Below are positions 54,411 to 63,229 of a DNA stretch of 64,000 nt, piece by piece. This DNA is from Nitrospirota bacterium (GTDB lineage Bacteria > Nitrospirota > JACRHL01): NCBI GenBank assembly GCA_029881725.1, contig JAOUMB010000005.1:29550-93549 (forward strand). Reading direction: 5' to 3'. Within the stretch, counting starts at the first letter, position 1. Every line of letters starts with the position of its first letter. A program made the position numbers and the translations under genes. The notes beneath the pieces were generated by a model. It worked only from the letters and a program-made list of their open reading frames with translations. It did not search any database and had not been told where the DNA came from.

Positions 54411-55699
54411 ACATCCTGATGGTTACCAATACCTACCTGCCCCATGTGGGAGGTGTGGCCCGCTCCGTCGAGGGATTTTCAAACGCCTACCGGGCGCGCG
54501 GCCATCGGGTGCTGGTGGTGGCTCCGGTATTCGACGGGCAGCCCATGCGGGAGTCCGACGTGGTGCGGGTTCCGGCCCTGAGGCATTTCAACGGCAGCGA
54601 TTTTTCGGTGATCCTGCCGGTAACCCGGCTGATGACCGGCCCCATCGACGATTTCGGGCCCGACGTGATTCATTCCCACCATCCGTTTCTGCTCGGCACC
54701 GCGGCCGTGCGCATGGCGAACAGCTATCAGGTGCCACTGGTGTTCACCCACCACACCATGTATGAGCGGTACACCCATTATGTGCCGGGAAATTCACCCG
54801 CCATGCGGCGCTTTGTGACCCAGTTGGCCACCGAATACGCCAATCTGTGTGATGCGGTGTTTGCCCCCAGCGCCAGCATTGCCAAGGTATTGCGCGAGCG
54901 GGGGGTGACCACGCCGATACACGAGGTCCCCACCGGCGTACCGCTGGAGCGATTTTTTAACGGAGATGGCAATCGCTACCGGATGACGGCCGGAATTCCG
55001 CAGGGGGCGTTCGTGATCGGGCACGCTGGCAGGCTGGCGCCGGAAAAGAACCTGGAATTTCTGGCCGAGGCGGTGGTTCATGCTATGCGCGTCATTCCCT
55101 CCGCCCGGTTTCTGTTGATCGGCGAGGGGCCGTCTGCGGCTCCGGTTGAGGCGGAAGTGAACAAAGCCGGGATGTCTGGCCGTTTGCACCGGGAAGGGGT
55201 GGTGAATTGGGCGCGTCTGGCGGATGCCTATGCGGCGATGGATGTGTTTGCGTTTGCCTCCCGCAGTGAAACCCAGGGCATGGTGCTGACCGAGGCCATG
55301 GTTTCCGGTACGCCCGTGGCGGCCCTTGATGCGCCCGGGGTGCGTGAGGTGGTGCAGGACGGCAAAAATGGCTGGCGGTTGGCGGGGAATGCGTCGCCAC
55401 GGGCACTGGGCGAGGCCCTGATCGAAGCGGCCCGTCTGGCGCCCGCCCATCGGGAGATGCTGCGCCGGGGTGCCCATGCCACTGCCGGAGAGTTCTCCAT
55501 GGAACGGACGGCCGGGAGAGCCTTGGGACATTATACGCAGTTGGTTCAGGCACGCGCGCCCCGCAAGGAGCAGGGGACGTTGGCGGTGCTGGACGATCTG
55601 GCGCGGATGATTGCCACCGAGTGGTCGCTGGTGCGTGAGGTGGCCGATGCCGCCGGTGCGGCACTCATGCTGCGCGAGGAACGGCGCGAGACCGGCTGA
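54407..55699 (+). CDS. GT4-family glycosyltransferase
   Basis: The 430-residue GT-B enzyme has the GT4 N-terminus MNILMVTNTYLPHVGGVARS, IHSHHPFLLGTAAVRM, the donor-binding GHAGRLAPEKNLEFLAEAV and the EX7E-type segment SETQGMVLTEAMVSGTPV. Close relatives glucosylate diacylglycerol or phosphatidylinositol mannosides, or make oligosaccharides. About 50 extra C-terminal residues form a predicted helix. Coupling to a six-hairpin glycosidase suggests they act on one intracellular glycan or glycolipid. Confidence 0.88.
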   Translation: MNILMVTNTYLPHVGGVARSVEGFSNAYRARGHRVLVVAPVFDGQPMRESDVVRVPALRHFNGSDFSVILPVTRLMTGPIDDFGPDVIHSHHPFLLGTAAVRMANSYQVPLVFTHHTMYERYTHYVPGNSPAMRRFVTQLATEYANLCDAVFAPSASIAKVLRERGVTTPIHEVPTGVPLERFFNGDGNRYRMTAGIPQGAFVIGHAGRLAPEKNLEFLAEAVVHAMRVIPSARFLLIGEGPSAAPVEAEVNKAGMSGRLHREGVVNWARLADAYAAMDVFAFASRSETQGMVLTEAMVSGTPVAALDAPGVREVVQDGKNGWRLAGNASPRALGEALIEAARLAPAHREMLRRGAHATAGEFSMERTAGRALGHYTQLVQARAPRKEQGTLAVLDDLARMIATEWSLVREVADAAGAALMLREERRETG

Positions 55700-55992
55700 T
55701 CCGACCGGGTGGTCCGGGCCGAACGGGGGAAGGTAACGGATAAAACCGGTGGAGGATGCGCCGGGATGGAGACTCCCGAAAAAAAGAGGGGTGCCGGGCC
55801 ACTACGATGGGGGAAATAGCGACCCGGCACCCAAGGAGGCACTGACGTGCCCCCCAAACTCGAGGGGGATTATACGAAAATGACCTACGAAGGTCTACGT
55901 ATTCAACAAAAAATTTCTGAAAGATAACCGGGTGGGGGACCGCCGCACCGGAATCCACCCCCCTTTGTACATATAAGGATAGAATATCCCCC
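55700..55992 (+). promoter_or_regulatory. intergenic region before the FixL-like kinase: hairpins and CTACG repeats
   Basis: GGGTGCCGGG (55789-55798) pairs perfectly with CCCGGCACCC (55823-55832) across a 24-nt loop, followed by a CCCCC...GGGGG pair near 55850-55868. Then CTACGA (55885-55890) and CTACGT (55895-55900) recur at 10-bp spacing, and CTACGT is also found before the octaheme gene (58512-58517). These could be sites for the FixJ-like regulator. TAGAAT (55980-55985) lies only 8 bp before the kinase ATG. Confidence 0.45.
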
Positions 55993-57822
55993 ATGGGGTT
56001 TGTCCAGCGCAATGTAGAAATAAACTTGGACAGCGACGGACCTGTCGCTGGGGTGCGTCCTTTTGCGGACAGCATTCGCCGCTATCTGTGGCTGCTGGCT
56101 GCGGTGTTTCTGTCGCTTGCGGTGACCGTGGTGGGCTTCATCAGTTGGGAAGAGCACATTGAAAAGTCGTTCCAGGCGCGCCTCCAGCTGTATCACGAGG
56201 CTACCGTGTTCCAGTTGGCGGCACTCACGGAAACCATGCTGGTCCTGTCACGGGTGGTGGCCCCGCTGGAAAATTCCACGGGCCCTGCGCCTCCCGATTC
56301 CCTGCACCGTTTGCAGGAGGCCATGCCCGCTTTCCAGAAGCACCTGGGTGAGGTGGTCGGGCTGCAAGGCCGATTTGCGGACCCTGCCTTCGAGGACGGG
56401 GTTGCGGAACTTCAGGCCAGCTACGAGTCGCTCAGGCGTGCTGCCGAGTCCAGAGCCGGTATCGGTCGCGAGGTATACCGGCATGTCACCCGGCTTCACG
56501 GGTTGATGGAAGAGGTGGAGGTCGGGCATGTGCAAATGGCCCGCAAACTGCGGGAGCAGCGCGTCCAGGCCGAGCATACTATGCACACTGGGCAGGTGGT
56601 GGCCTTTACGGTGGTCTTTCTGGTGGGCCTTGGGGCCATTGTGCGGCTGGTGGGGCTGATAACCGGAACCATCAAGGCGCAACATACGGCCGAGCAGGCT
56701 GTGCGTGAAAGCGAGGAACGTTTCCGCCTGCTGGCGGAGAATATCGAGGCCGTGCTGTGGGTCTCCGGCGCAGGAGACGCGGGACCTGTTCACTATGTAA
56801 GTCCGGCATTTGAAGCAATATGGGGTGTCTCCCGCGATACCCTGCGGGACAATCCGCGGCTGTTTCTGGATGCAGTTCACCCGGATGATCGGGAGCGGAT
56901 TTCCCAGGCGTTTGAACGGCAGGCCGAGGGTGGCTACGATGAAACCTTCCGCATTGTGCGTCCGGACGGTGAGGTGCGCTGGATTCGTGACCGCGCGTTT
57001 CCCGTTATGGGGCCACAAAATGTGGTGGACCGGATCGTGGGCATTGCCGCCGATGTAACCCTGGTGATGAACGCCGAGGAGGAGCGACGGCGCCATCAGG
57101 AAGAACTGGCGCACGTGGCCCGCCTGTCTACGTTGGGAGAAATGGCTTCCGGGTTGGCCCATGAAGTGAACCAGCCACTGGCCGCCATCGCCAATTATGC
57201 TCGCGGCAGCATTCACCGTCTGGAAGCGACCGGGGACGAAGCCGGGGTGCGCCCCGCGCTGGAGCAGATCGATATGCTGTCCCGCCGCGCGGGCGACATC
57301 GTGCGCCATTTGCGGGAGTTCGTACAAAAAGGGGAGACCCGGCACGCTGCGGCCGATATCAACGAACTGGCTCGCCGGGCGGTGCAACTGGCCGAACCGG
57401 AGGCACGCAGGCAAAACGTGCGATTGAAGGTGAATGCCACGCATGGCCTTCCCCCGGTACGGGTGGACCGGATTCAGGTGGATCAGGTGCTGGTCAACCT
57501 GCTCCGAAACGGGATTGATGCCGTGGCGGAGCACACCGGAGGGGGCGAGGTGGTGGTGACCACCGCCCAGGACGGCAACATGGTGGTGGTTTCCGTGCGG
57601 GATACCGGCCCTGGTGTCAGTGAACAAGTACAGCGGCAACTGTTCCACCCATTTTATACCACCAAACCGAACGGCCTCGGGCTGGGGCTGGCGATCAGCG
57701 AGTCGATTGTCGAGGCGCACGGGGGACGTATCCAGCTTGACGCCAACGGCGGGTCAGGTGCTACCTTTCGGTTTACGGTTCCGGTCGATTCCGGCCAGTC
57801 AAAAGACAATCAGGAGGCATAA
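55993..57822 (+). CDS. FixL-like PAS sensor histidine kinase
   Basis: This 609-residue membrane kinase has a first transmembrane helix near residues 30-50, a helical periplasmic segment of about 150 residues, a second helix near 195-220, a PAS domain (RFRLLAENIEAVLWVSGAGD to the PAC motif VDRIVGIAADVT), the phosphoacceptor GLAHEVNQPLAAI with His390, and an ATPase domain (NLLRNGIDAVAEH, DTGPGVSEQ, GLGLAISESIVEAHGG). The PAS lacks the obvious heme-His region of FixL, so the signal is unknown. The response regulator follows at once. Confidence 0.92.
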   Translation: MGFVQRNVEINLDSDGPVAGVRPFADSIRRYLWLLAAVFLSLAVTVVGFISWEEHIEKSFQARLQLYHEATVFQLAALTETMLVLSRVVAPLENSTGPAPPDSLHRLQEAMPAFQKHLGEVVGLQGRFADPAFEDGVAELQASYESLRRAAESRAGIGREVYRHVTRLHGLMEEVEVGHVQMARKLREQRVQAEHTMHTGQVVAFTVVFLVGLGAIVRLVGLITGTIKAQHTAEQAVRESEERFRLLAENIEAVLWVSGAGDAGPVHYVSPAFEAIWGVSRDTLRDNPRLFLDAVHPDDRERISQAFERQAEGGYDETFRIVRPDGEVRWIRDRAFPVMGPQNVVDRIVGIAADVTLVMNAEEERRRHQEELAHVARLSTLGEMASGLAHEVNQPLAAIANYARGSIHRLEATGDEAGVRPALEQIDMLSRRAGDIVRHLREFVQKGETRHAAADINELARRAVQLAEPEARRQNVRLKVNATHGLPPVRVDRIQVDQVLVNLLRNGIDAVAEHTGGGEVVVTTAQDGNMVVVSVRDTGPGVSEQVQRQLFHPFYTTKPNGLGLGLAISESIVEAHGGRIQLDANGGSGATFRFTVPVDSGQSKDNQEA

Positions 57823-57823
57823 A

Positions 57824-58450
57824 TTGGGGGAAAATGAATTCGCGGGGCAGACCGTTTTCGTGGTGGACGATGACGAGGCGATGCGTTCTTCCCTCGCCTG
57901 GCTGATTGAGTCCATGGGGCTTGCCGTGCGCACCTTTGCCGATGCAGATGCGTTTCTGTCGGGTTACGATCCGGAAGTGCCCGGCTGTCTGGTGCTCGAC
58001 GTGCGCATGCCCGGAATCAGTGGTTTGGAGTTGCAGGAGCAGCTTGGTGCCAAGGGGGTGCGGATCCCGATCATCTTTATTTCCGCGCATGGCGATGTGG
58101 CCATGGCCATGCGCGCAGTTAAAAACGGTGCCCTGGATTTTCTGGAAAAACCGTGTGACCACGACGAAATGGCCCGCGCCATCCATGACGCCCTGCGCCG
58201 CGACCGGGAACAGCGCGCAGCATCGGTCAAGGCTGGAGAGGCCCGCTCCCGGCTGACCTCCCTCACCCCCCGCGAGCAGGAGATACTGAAACTGGTGGTC
58301 GAGGGGCATTCCAGCCGGGCCATTGGCGATCAACTGGGAATCAGCGGCCGAACCGTGGAAGTTCACCGGGCCCGGCTGATGGACAAGACCGGTGCCGAGT
58401 CGGTTCCCGATCTGGTGCGCATGGTTCTGGACGCCGACAGCGACGCCTGA
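57824..58450 (+). CDS. FixJ/NarL-type response regulator
   Basis: The 208-residue regulator has a receiver domain (VFVVDDDEAMRSS, phospho-acceptor Asp59 in LVLDVRMPG, FISAHGD, LEKPCD) and a LuxR-type HTH (LTPREQEILKLVVEGHSSRA, ISGRTVEVHRARLMDK). The start is TTG 57824: it gives the conserved N-terminus and sits six bases after a perfect AGGAGG; the nearby ATG is out of frame. It is one base from the kinase stop, and the octaheme gene 160 bp on is the likely target. Confidence 0.92.
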   Translation: MGENEFAGQTVFVVDDDEAMRSSLAWLIESMGLAVRTFADADAFLSGYDPEVPGCLVLDVRMPGISGLELQEQLGAKGVRIPIIFISAHGDVAMAMRAVKNGALDFLEKPCDHDEMARAIHDALRRDREQRAASVKAGEARSRLTSLTPREQEILKLVVEGHSSRAIGDQLGISGRTVEVHRARLMDKTGAESVPDLVRMVLDADSDA

Positions 58451-58613
58451 GTGTCTGGCCGGATGGCCATTTCCTCTCTTCCCCTCCGATTGCCGGGCTT
58501 GCGGATACCTGCTACGTTAGGTTCCTGGACATGGGAGACCGCGTTCCGCGGCGTCCGAATTATTGTTCCGTTCGCATTACGCGGCGGCAGCGCACATGGA
58601 GGGGAGAAAAGCC

Positions 58614-60080
58614 ATGAGAAAGTGGATTGGTGGGGTGTTTGTGGGTCTGGTGCTGACCGTAACCGCGACGGTTTTGTCCGGTAACGCCTGGGCGGCGGCG
58701 CCGGTGCGGGAGCCGGTGTTGTCCAAGGAATCGCAAAAGTGCATCACCTGCCACCGGGAAACCAACGTCAACATTTATCAGCAGTGGGGCAAGAGCAAGC
58801 ATTACGGCGCCAACATCGGCTGCTATGAATGTCATCAGGCCGATAAGGGGGATGCGGATGCATTCAAGCACAACGGAGCCACTATTTCGGTCATCGTTTC
58901 CCCCAAGGATTGTTCCCGCTGCCACGCACGGGAGGTGAAGGAATTCGAGGAGTCTCACCACTCCAAGGCCGGACGCATTCTGGGCTCGCTGGACAACGTG
59001 CTGGCCGAGGTGGTGGAAGGCAACAGCGGCATGGTCACCCCCGGCTTCCCCAAGGGCGTATCGGCTGCTGCGGTGAACGGTTGCTGGCAGTGCCACGGCA
59101 GTCAGATCAAGGTGCTCAAGGGCGGTCGCCTGGACGCGGCCACCTGGCCCAACAGTGGTATTGGGCGCATCAATCCGGACGGGTCCGAGGGCAGTTGCTC
59201 CGCGTGTCACCAGCGACATTCGTTCTCCTCCGCCCAGGCGCGCCAGCCGGAAAACTGCGGCAAATGCCACATGGGGCCGGATCATCCGCAGATCGAGGTC
59301 TACAACGAGTCCAAGCACGGCATTAACTACCACGCCAACAAGGATGAAATGAACCTGGATTCGTCCAAGTGGGTGGTGGGTGAAGACTATTTCGCCGCGC
59401 CCACCTGCGCCACCTGCCATATGTCAGCCACCCCGGACATGCCGGTCACCCACAACGTGGGGCTGCGCATCAAATGGAACAACCGTCCGGTACATCCCAA
59501 GCTGGCCCACGAGACGGACGCCAAGTGGGGGCTGCCATCCGCTGCCATCACCGGCGACCAGCGGCGGGAAAACATGGAGAACGTCTGTGTGGCCTGTCAT
59601 GCGCAGGGCTTCACTGACAATTTCTTCATCCAGTACGAGGCACTCCTGGACCTGTATGACGAGAAGTACGCGACGCCGGGCGAGCAACTCTACAATGCCG
59701 CCACGGCGGTGCTGAAGCGGGCCAAGGGTAATACCTATGCCAAGTTCGGGCAGATGATTGATTTCACCTGGTTCGAGTTGTGGCATCATGAGGGGCGTCG
59801 TGCCCGTCACGCGGCCTCCATGCAGGCGCCGGACTATACCCACTGGCATGGCACCTATGAACTGGCCAAGCACTTCTACGGGAAGTACGTTCCGGAACTC
59901 GAGGAGTTGATTGAGGCCAACCGCCAGGGACCGGCCGCGATCGAGGCGGCGGCGCTGGAAAAATTGCTGCACGAGGTGTTGGGAAGTCCCAACCATCGCT
60001 GGTATCTGGGGCAGCTTTCCGATGCGGAGCGTGCGGAGCGCGAGTTGCAGAGGGAGGAATTCCTGAAACGCTACAAGTAG
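58614..60080 (+). CDS. octaheme cytochrome c, hydroxylamine-oxidoreductase family
   Basis: This 488-residue exported protein (signal peptide to about residue 28) has eight CxxCH heme motifs at residues 43, 70, 100, 157, 195, 215, 265 and 325, the spacing of HAO/epsilon-HAO enzymes. The C-terminal helical part has MIDFTWFELWHHEGRRARH, then HAASMQAPDYTHWHG and TYELAKHFYGKYV. True HAO oxidises hydroxylamine using a tyrosine cross-linked to heme; reductive members lack it, and whether the needed Tyr is present requires alignment. There is no adjacent c554/cM552 pair, which argues for a reductive or detoxifying role on nitrite or hydroxylamine. A GGAGGGGAG site precedes ATG 58614. Confidence 0.9.
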   Translation: MRKWIGGVFVGLVLTVTATVLSGNAWAAAPVREPVLSKESQKCITCHRETNVNIYQQWGKSKHYGANIGCYECHQADKGDADAFKHNGATISVIVSPKDCSRCHAREVKEFEESHHSKAGRILGSLDNVLAEVVEGNSGMVTPGFPKGVSAAAVNGCWQCHGSQIKVLKGGRLDAATWPNSGIGRINPDGSEGSCSACHQRHSFSSAQARQPENCGKCHMGPDHPQIEVYNESKHGINYHANKDEMNLDSSKWVVGEDYFAAPTCATCHMSATPDMPVTHNVGLRIKWNNRPVHPKLAHETDAKWGLPSAAITGDQRRENMENVCVACHAQGFTDNFFIQYEALLDLYDEKYATPGEQLYNAATAVLKRAKGNTYAKFGQMIDFTWFELWHHEGRRARHAASMQAPDYTHWHGTYELAKHFYGKYVPELEELIEANRQGPAAIEAAALEKLLHEVLGSPNHRWYLGQLSDAERAERELQREEFLKRYK

Positions 60081-60248
60081 GGGGTGCGTCGGTGGTGGAG
60101 AGGACGCCACCTGAGTCGTTATCGGAAGAAAAAGTGTATGCAACGTAGTGCTTGCTACGCCTGCTGTCCTTTTTCTTTTGGCGCCTCGAATCGGACGCTA
60201 TCTCCACTGGTTGCCCCTTTCGGGGTTTTGTCGGGAGTGATCGCAAAC

Positions 60249-60285
60249 AAAAAAGGGCGTGCCCCCTTGGGGCACGCCCTTTTTT
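60249..60285. terminator. strong bidirectional terminator
   Basis: GGGCGTGCCCC, loop CTT and GGGGCACGCCC form an 11-bp perfect stem flanked by A6 and T6. It serves the octaheme gene on the plus strand and the Spy-like gene (ending 13 bp away) on the minus strand. The 168 bp between it and the octaheme stop holds only a minor CGTAG/CTACG hairpin. Confidence 0.92.
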
Positions 60286-60298
60286 GGTCGGCAGGCGA

Positions 60299-60886
60299 CT
60301 AAAAGTCGTCGTTTTGCCAGTCCCACGGTCCGTTGGGGCCAAACGGGCCGTTCTGCATGTGCGGCGGATAGCCTCCCGGCATGCCCGGGTGCATCCCCTG
60401 CGGCATCTGCTGGTGTTGCTGACGCATACGCGGGCGGAACATATTATCGTCCACGCCTTCTTTCTGGTCTGCGTTCAAGGTGTTGTAAAACGCCTCGAAG
60501 GCCGGTGCAATCTTGCGCATTGCGGCCAGCTGCGCTTCGGACATCTCCGTCATCATGGCCAACTGTTCCGGGGCCGGGGCGTCCCGCCGTTTGTCGCGCA
60601 TCTTGTCGCAGGCGGCCTGTATGTCCTCGCGGGCGGCGCGCGCCGTATCGCGCAGCTTTTCCCAAGCCTTCTTTTGTGCCGGGGAAGCCTCTCCGTGGTG
60701 GGCGGCCACCTGGTCCATCCCCTTGATCCAGTACAGGCCGCTGCCGCCACAACTGCGAGCCATCTTGCGGCCATAGTTTTCCGGGGTGTCTTCCAGGTGT
60801 TCCGCCAGCACCGGTGCTGGTCCGGTAAAGGTCAACAGGCAGACGGCGGCCACAGTGGTGGTGGTGAGCTTGCGCAGGGTGTTCAT
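60299..60886 (-). CDS. Spy/CpxP-like periplasmic protein
   Basis: The 195-residue protein has a signal peptide (cleavage near VLA-EH), a long helical middle (KKAWEKLRDTARAAREDIQA, EMSEAQLAAMRKIAPAFEAF) and the LTxxQ-type segment TLNADQKEGVDDN, the Spy/CpxP hallmark. The C-terminus is an unusual Met/Pro/Gly/Gln-rich tail (MRQQHQQMPQGMHPG, QNGPFGPNGPWDW) that could bind copper or other soft metals (inference). Spy and CpxP act as periplasmic chaperones and envelope-stress modulators. It is divergent from an OmpR-type pair. Confidence 0.75.
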   Translation of the reverse strand: MNTLRKLTTTTVAAVCLLTFTGPAPVLAEHLEDTPENYGRKMARSCGGSGLYWIKGMDQVAAHHGEASPAQKKAWEKLRDTARAAREDIQAACDKMRDKRRDAPAPEQLAMMTEMSEAQLAAMRKIAPAFEAFYNTLNADQKEGVDDNMFRPRMRQQHQQMPQGMHPGMPGGYPPHMQNGPFGPNGPWDWQNDDF

Positions 60887-60994
60887 GATCGTTCCTCCTG
60901 ATCTTGGGCCAATTCAGTGGGGCGGCATGTCCGCCTCCATGAATTCCAAGGTACCGCGCCGGTGTAAACAGACGATTGCAATCAAAGCGCCTTT

Positions 60995-61011
60995 TTGTAA
61001 CGAATTGTAAC
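60995..61011. promoter_or_regulatory. RstA-box-like direct repeat
   Basis: TTGTAAC occurs at 60995-61001 and 61005-61011, one helical turn apart. In reverse complement it reads TACAATTCGTTACA, one mismatch from the RstA box TACATNTNGTTACA. It lies between the Spy-like gene and the divergent regulator gene, the expected site for an OmpR-family regulator controlling both. Confidence 0.65.
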
Positions 61012-61082
61012 AGCCTCCCGGTTTGTTGCACGGTGTTACCAAAACGCAGGAATTTCAAGAAATTGCCGTCTATAATCGGTGC

Positions 61083-61811
61083 ATGGATCGGACCTTTCAT
61101 CTGCTTGTGGTCGATGACGACCCGGGAATCCGTGACCTGCTATCGCGCTTTTTGAAAAAGCACGACTTCCGCGTGGATACCGCCGCCGACGGCCGCCAGA
61201 TGTTCGAGCGGTTGGCGGATGGCCGGTACGACCTGGTGGTGCTCGACCTGATGCTGCCGGGGGAGGACGGCCTTTCCCTGTGCCGCCGTCTGCGGAGCAG
61301 ATCGGATCTGCCGGTGGTGATGCTCACCGCCATGGGCGAGGAAATTGATCGCATCGTGGGGCTGGAAGTGGGTGCCGACGACTACATCGGCAAGCCGTTC
61401 AACCCGCGTGAACTGCTGGCCCGTATCCGCGCCGTATTGCGCCGGGTTGGAAGCACTCCGGAAGTGGGTGCAAGCGGAGGTGGGGCAACGGGGGACGTGC
61501 TGGTGTTTTCCGGCTGGAGGCTGGACCTGCACCGGAGGGAGCTGCGCGCCCCGGACGGCGTGCTGGTGGCCCTTACCGCAGGCGAGTTCGACCTTCTGGC
61601 GGTGCTGGCCGAGCGCCCCGGGCGGGTGTTGACCAGGGATCAACTGCTGGACATGACCCGAGGGCGGGAGGCGCAACCGTTTGACCGCAGTGTGGATGTT
61701 CAGTTGTCACGGTTGCGGCGCAAGATTGAGTTGGATCCGAAAAATCCGGAATTCATCAAGACCGTACGCGGAGGGGGATACCTGTTTGCGGCGAAGGTGG
61801 AGAGGGGGTGA
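61083..61811 (+). CDS. OmpR-family response regulator
   Basis: The 242-residue regulator has a receiver domain (LLVVDDDPGIRDLLSRFLKK, Asp55 in VVLDLMLPGEDG, VMLTAMGE, GKPFNPREL) and a winged-helix domain (LTAGEFDLLAVLAERPGRVL, FDRSVDVQLSRLRRKIE, IKTVRGGGYLFA). ATG 61083 gives the standard start. Its TGA overlaps the kinase ATG as TGATG. The DNA-binding helix resembles OmpR/RstA types, in line with the RstA-like box upstream. Confidence 0.94.
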   Translation: MDRTFHLLVVDDDPGIRDLLSRFLKKHDFRVDTAADGRQMFERLADGRYDLVVLDLMLPGEDGLSLCRRLRSRSDLPVVMLTAMGEEIDRIVGLEVGADDYIGKPFNPRELLARIRAVLRRVGSTPEVGASGGGATGDVLVFSGWRLDLHRRELRAPDGVLVALTAGEFDLLAVLAERPGRVLTRDQLLDMTRGREAQPFDRSVDVQLSRLRRKIELDPKNPEFIKTVRGGGYLFAAKVERG

Positions 61812-63229
61812 TGCGGGTATGGCCCGACACCCTGGCGGGACGCACCGCCCTGGCCGTTGCCGCGGGAATGGTGCTCACCTTTGGCATTACCCTCACGGTG
61901 TTTTGGCTGTGGAAGGAGAGTGGTCGGGGAGGGGAATTTCCACTGCTGATCAAGCGCATTGCGGTGACTGCGGCGGCGGTGGACCGGGCCGAGCCCGACA
62001 GCCGCGCGGCAATGGCGCTTGCCAATGGCGGCAAGGGGGTAACCTTCCAGTGGCCCGACGTATCGGACCCGCGCCCATCCCCTCGGAGAGGGCCGTCCCC
62101 GGGTGGCTTTGGCGGGCCGGGCTGGATGCCTTCGGATCGATGGGGGGACTGGCGGCAATCCGGTCCGGAATCGCCGATGGTGGAGCAGCGGCAGGGCGGC
62201 CGTTTGACATCCGCTCTGCGTCGGGCGTTGGCCGAGGAGGGGATGGTGGACATCCATGTATGGCCGATGGCGCCGGATCCGCGGAATCAGGCCTTGCGGT
62301 TGCGCATACGGTTGCGGGACGGCTCCTGGCTGCGGGTGCGGATCGAGAGGGGGCGCGGCACGGAAACCGGTCTGTGGCGCTATCTGGTCGCGCTGACGGT
62401 GTTCGCCGTGGCCAGTGCCGCGCTTTCCCTTTGGGTAGCGCGCCGGGTTACCGCCCCGCTGGATCGTCTGGCCACTGCCGCCGATACCCTGGGGTCCGGC
62501 GGTGAGGGGACGCCGTTGCCGGAAACCGGCCCAGCCGAGGTGCGCCACGCTGCGGCCGCCTTCAATCGCATGCAGGGACGCATTCGGCGCTTTACACACG
62601 ATCGCACCGTGATGCTGGCCGCGATAAGTCATGACCTGCGCACTGTACTCACCCGCCTCACCTTGCGCGCCGAGTTCATCGCTGATCCCACCCAGCAGCA
62701 GAAAGCGGTGGCCGATCTGGAGGAGATGCAGGCCATGCTCGATGCCACCATGTCGTTTGCGCGAGAGGATGCCGCTGACGAATCAGTGACCGGGCTGGAC
62801 CTTTCCAGCCTGCTGGAAAGCTTGTGTGACGGCCTGATGGATAGCGGCGCTAAGATTACTTTTGAGGGGCCGCAGCGGGCGCCGTTTTCCGGCCGTCCGG
62901 TGGCGCTTAAGCGGGCGTTTGGCAACCTCTTGGGAAACGCAGTGAAATACGGCGGCGAAACCGGGGTAACTCTGATTGCCGGATCAGGGGAGCTTCGTGT
63001 GACGATAGCCGACCGGGGGCCGGGCATCGCACCGGAATACCATGAAAAGGTGTTTTCGCCGTTTTTCCGGGTGGAGGGTTCGCGCAGCCGGGAAACCGGT
63101 GGTACCGGCCTGGGAATGACCGTGGCGCGGGATATCGTTAGGGCCCACGGCGGCGAGGTGTCTCTGGCGGATCGGGAGGGGGGTGGACTGCTGGTGATGG
63201 TTACCCTGCCGGTACCCGGGCCCGCATAA
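61811..63229 (+). CDS. EnvZ/RstB-type sensor histidine kinase
   Basis: The 472-residue kinase has a first transmembrane helix (residues 12-35), a periplasmic sensor of about 150 residues containing a Pro/Gly/Arg/Trp-rich loop (SPRRGPSPGGFGGPGWMPSD), a second helix near 197-215, a HAMP domain, the SHDLRTVLTRLTL box with His274, and an ATPase domain (GNLLGNAVKYGG, DRGPGIAP, GTGLGMTVARDIVRAHGG). It is co-translated with its regulator. The sensor loop and the Met-rich tail of the Spy-like protein hint at a metal or envelope signal. Confidence 0.92.
   Translation: MRVWPDTLAGRTALAVAAGMVLTFGITLTVFWLWKESGRGGEFPLLIKRIAVTAAAVDRAEPDSRAAMALANGGKGVTFQWPDVSDPRPSPRRGPSPGGFGGPGWMPSDRWGDWRQSGPESPMVEQRQGGRLTSALRRALAEEGMVDIHVWPMAPDPRNQALRLRIRLRDGSWLRVRIERGRGTETGLWRYLVALTVFAVASAALSLWVARRVTAPLDRLATAADTLGSGGEGTPLPETGPAEVRHAAAAFNRMQGRIRRFTHDRTVMLAAISHDLRTVLTRLTLRAEFIADPTQQQKAVADLEEMQAMLDATMSFAREDAADESVTGLDLSSLLESLCDGLMDSGAKITFEGPQRAPFSGRPVALKRAFGNLLGNAVKYGGETGVTLIAGSGELRVTIADRGPGIAPEYHEKVFSPFFRVEGSRSRETGGTGLGMTVARDIVRAHGGEVSLADREGGGLLVMVTLPVPGPA

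Noticed and set aside
58614..60080. Classical nitrifier hydroxylamine oxidoreductase
   Set aside because: No cytochrome c554/cM552 or other nitrification genes adjoin it, so the oxidative role is not supported by context.
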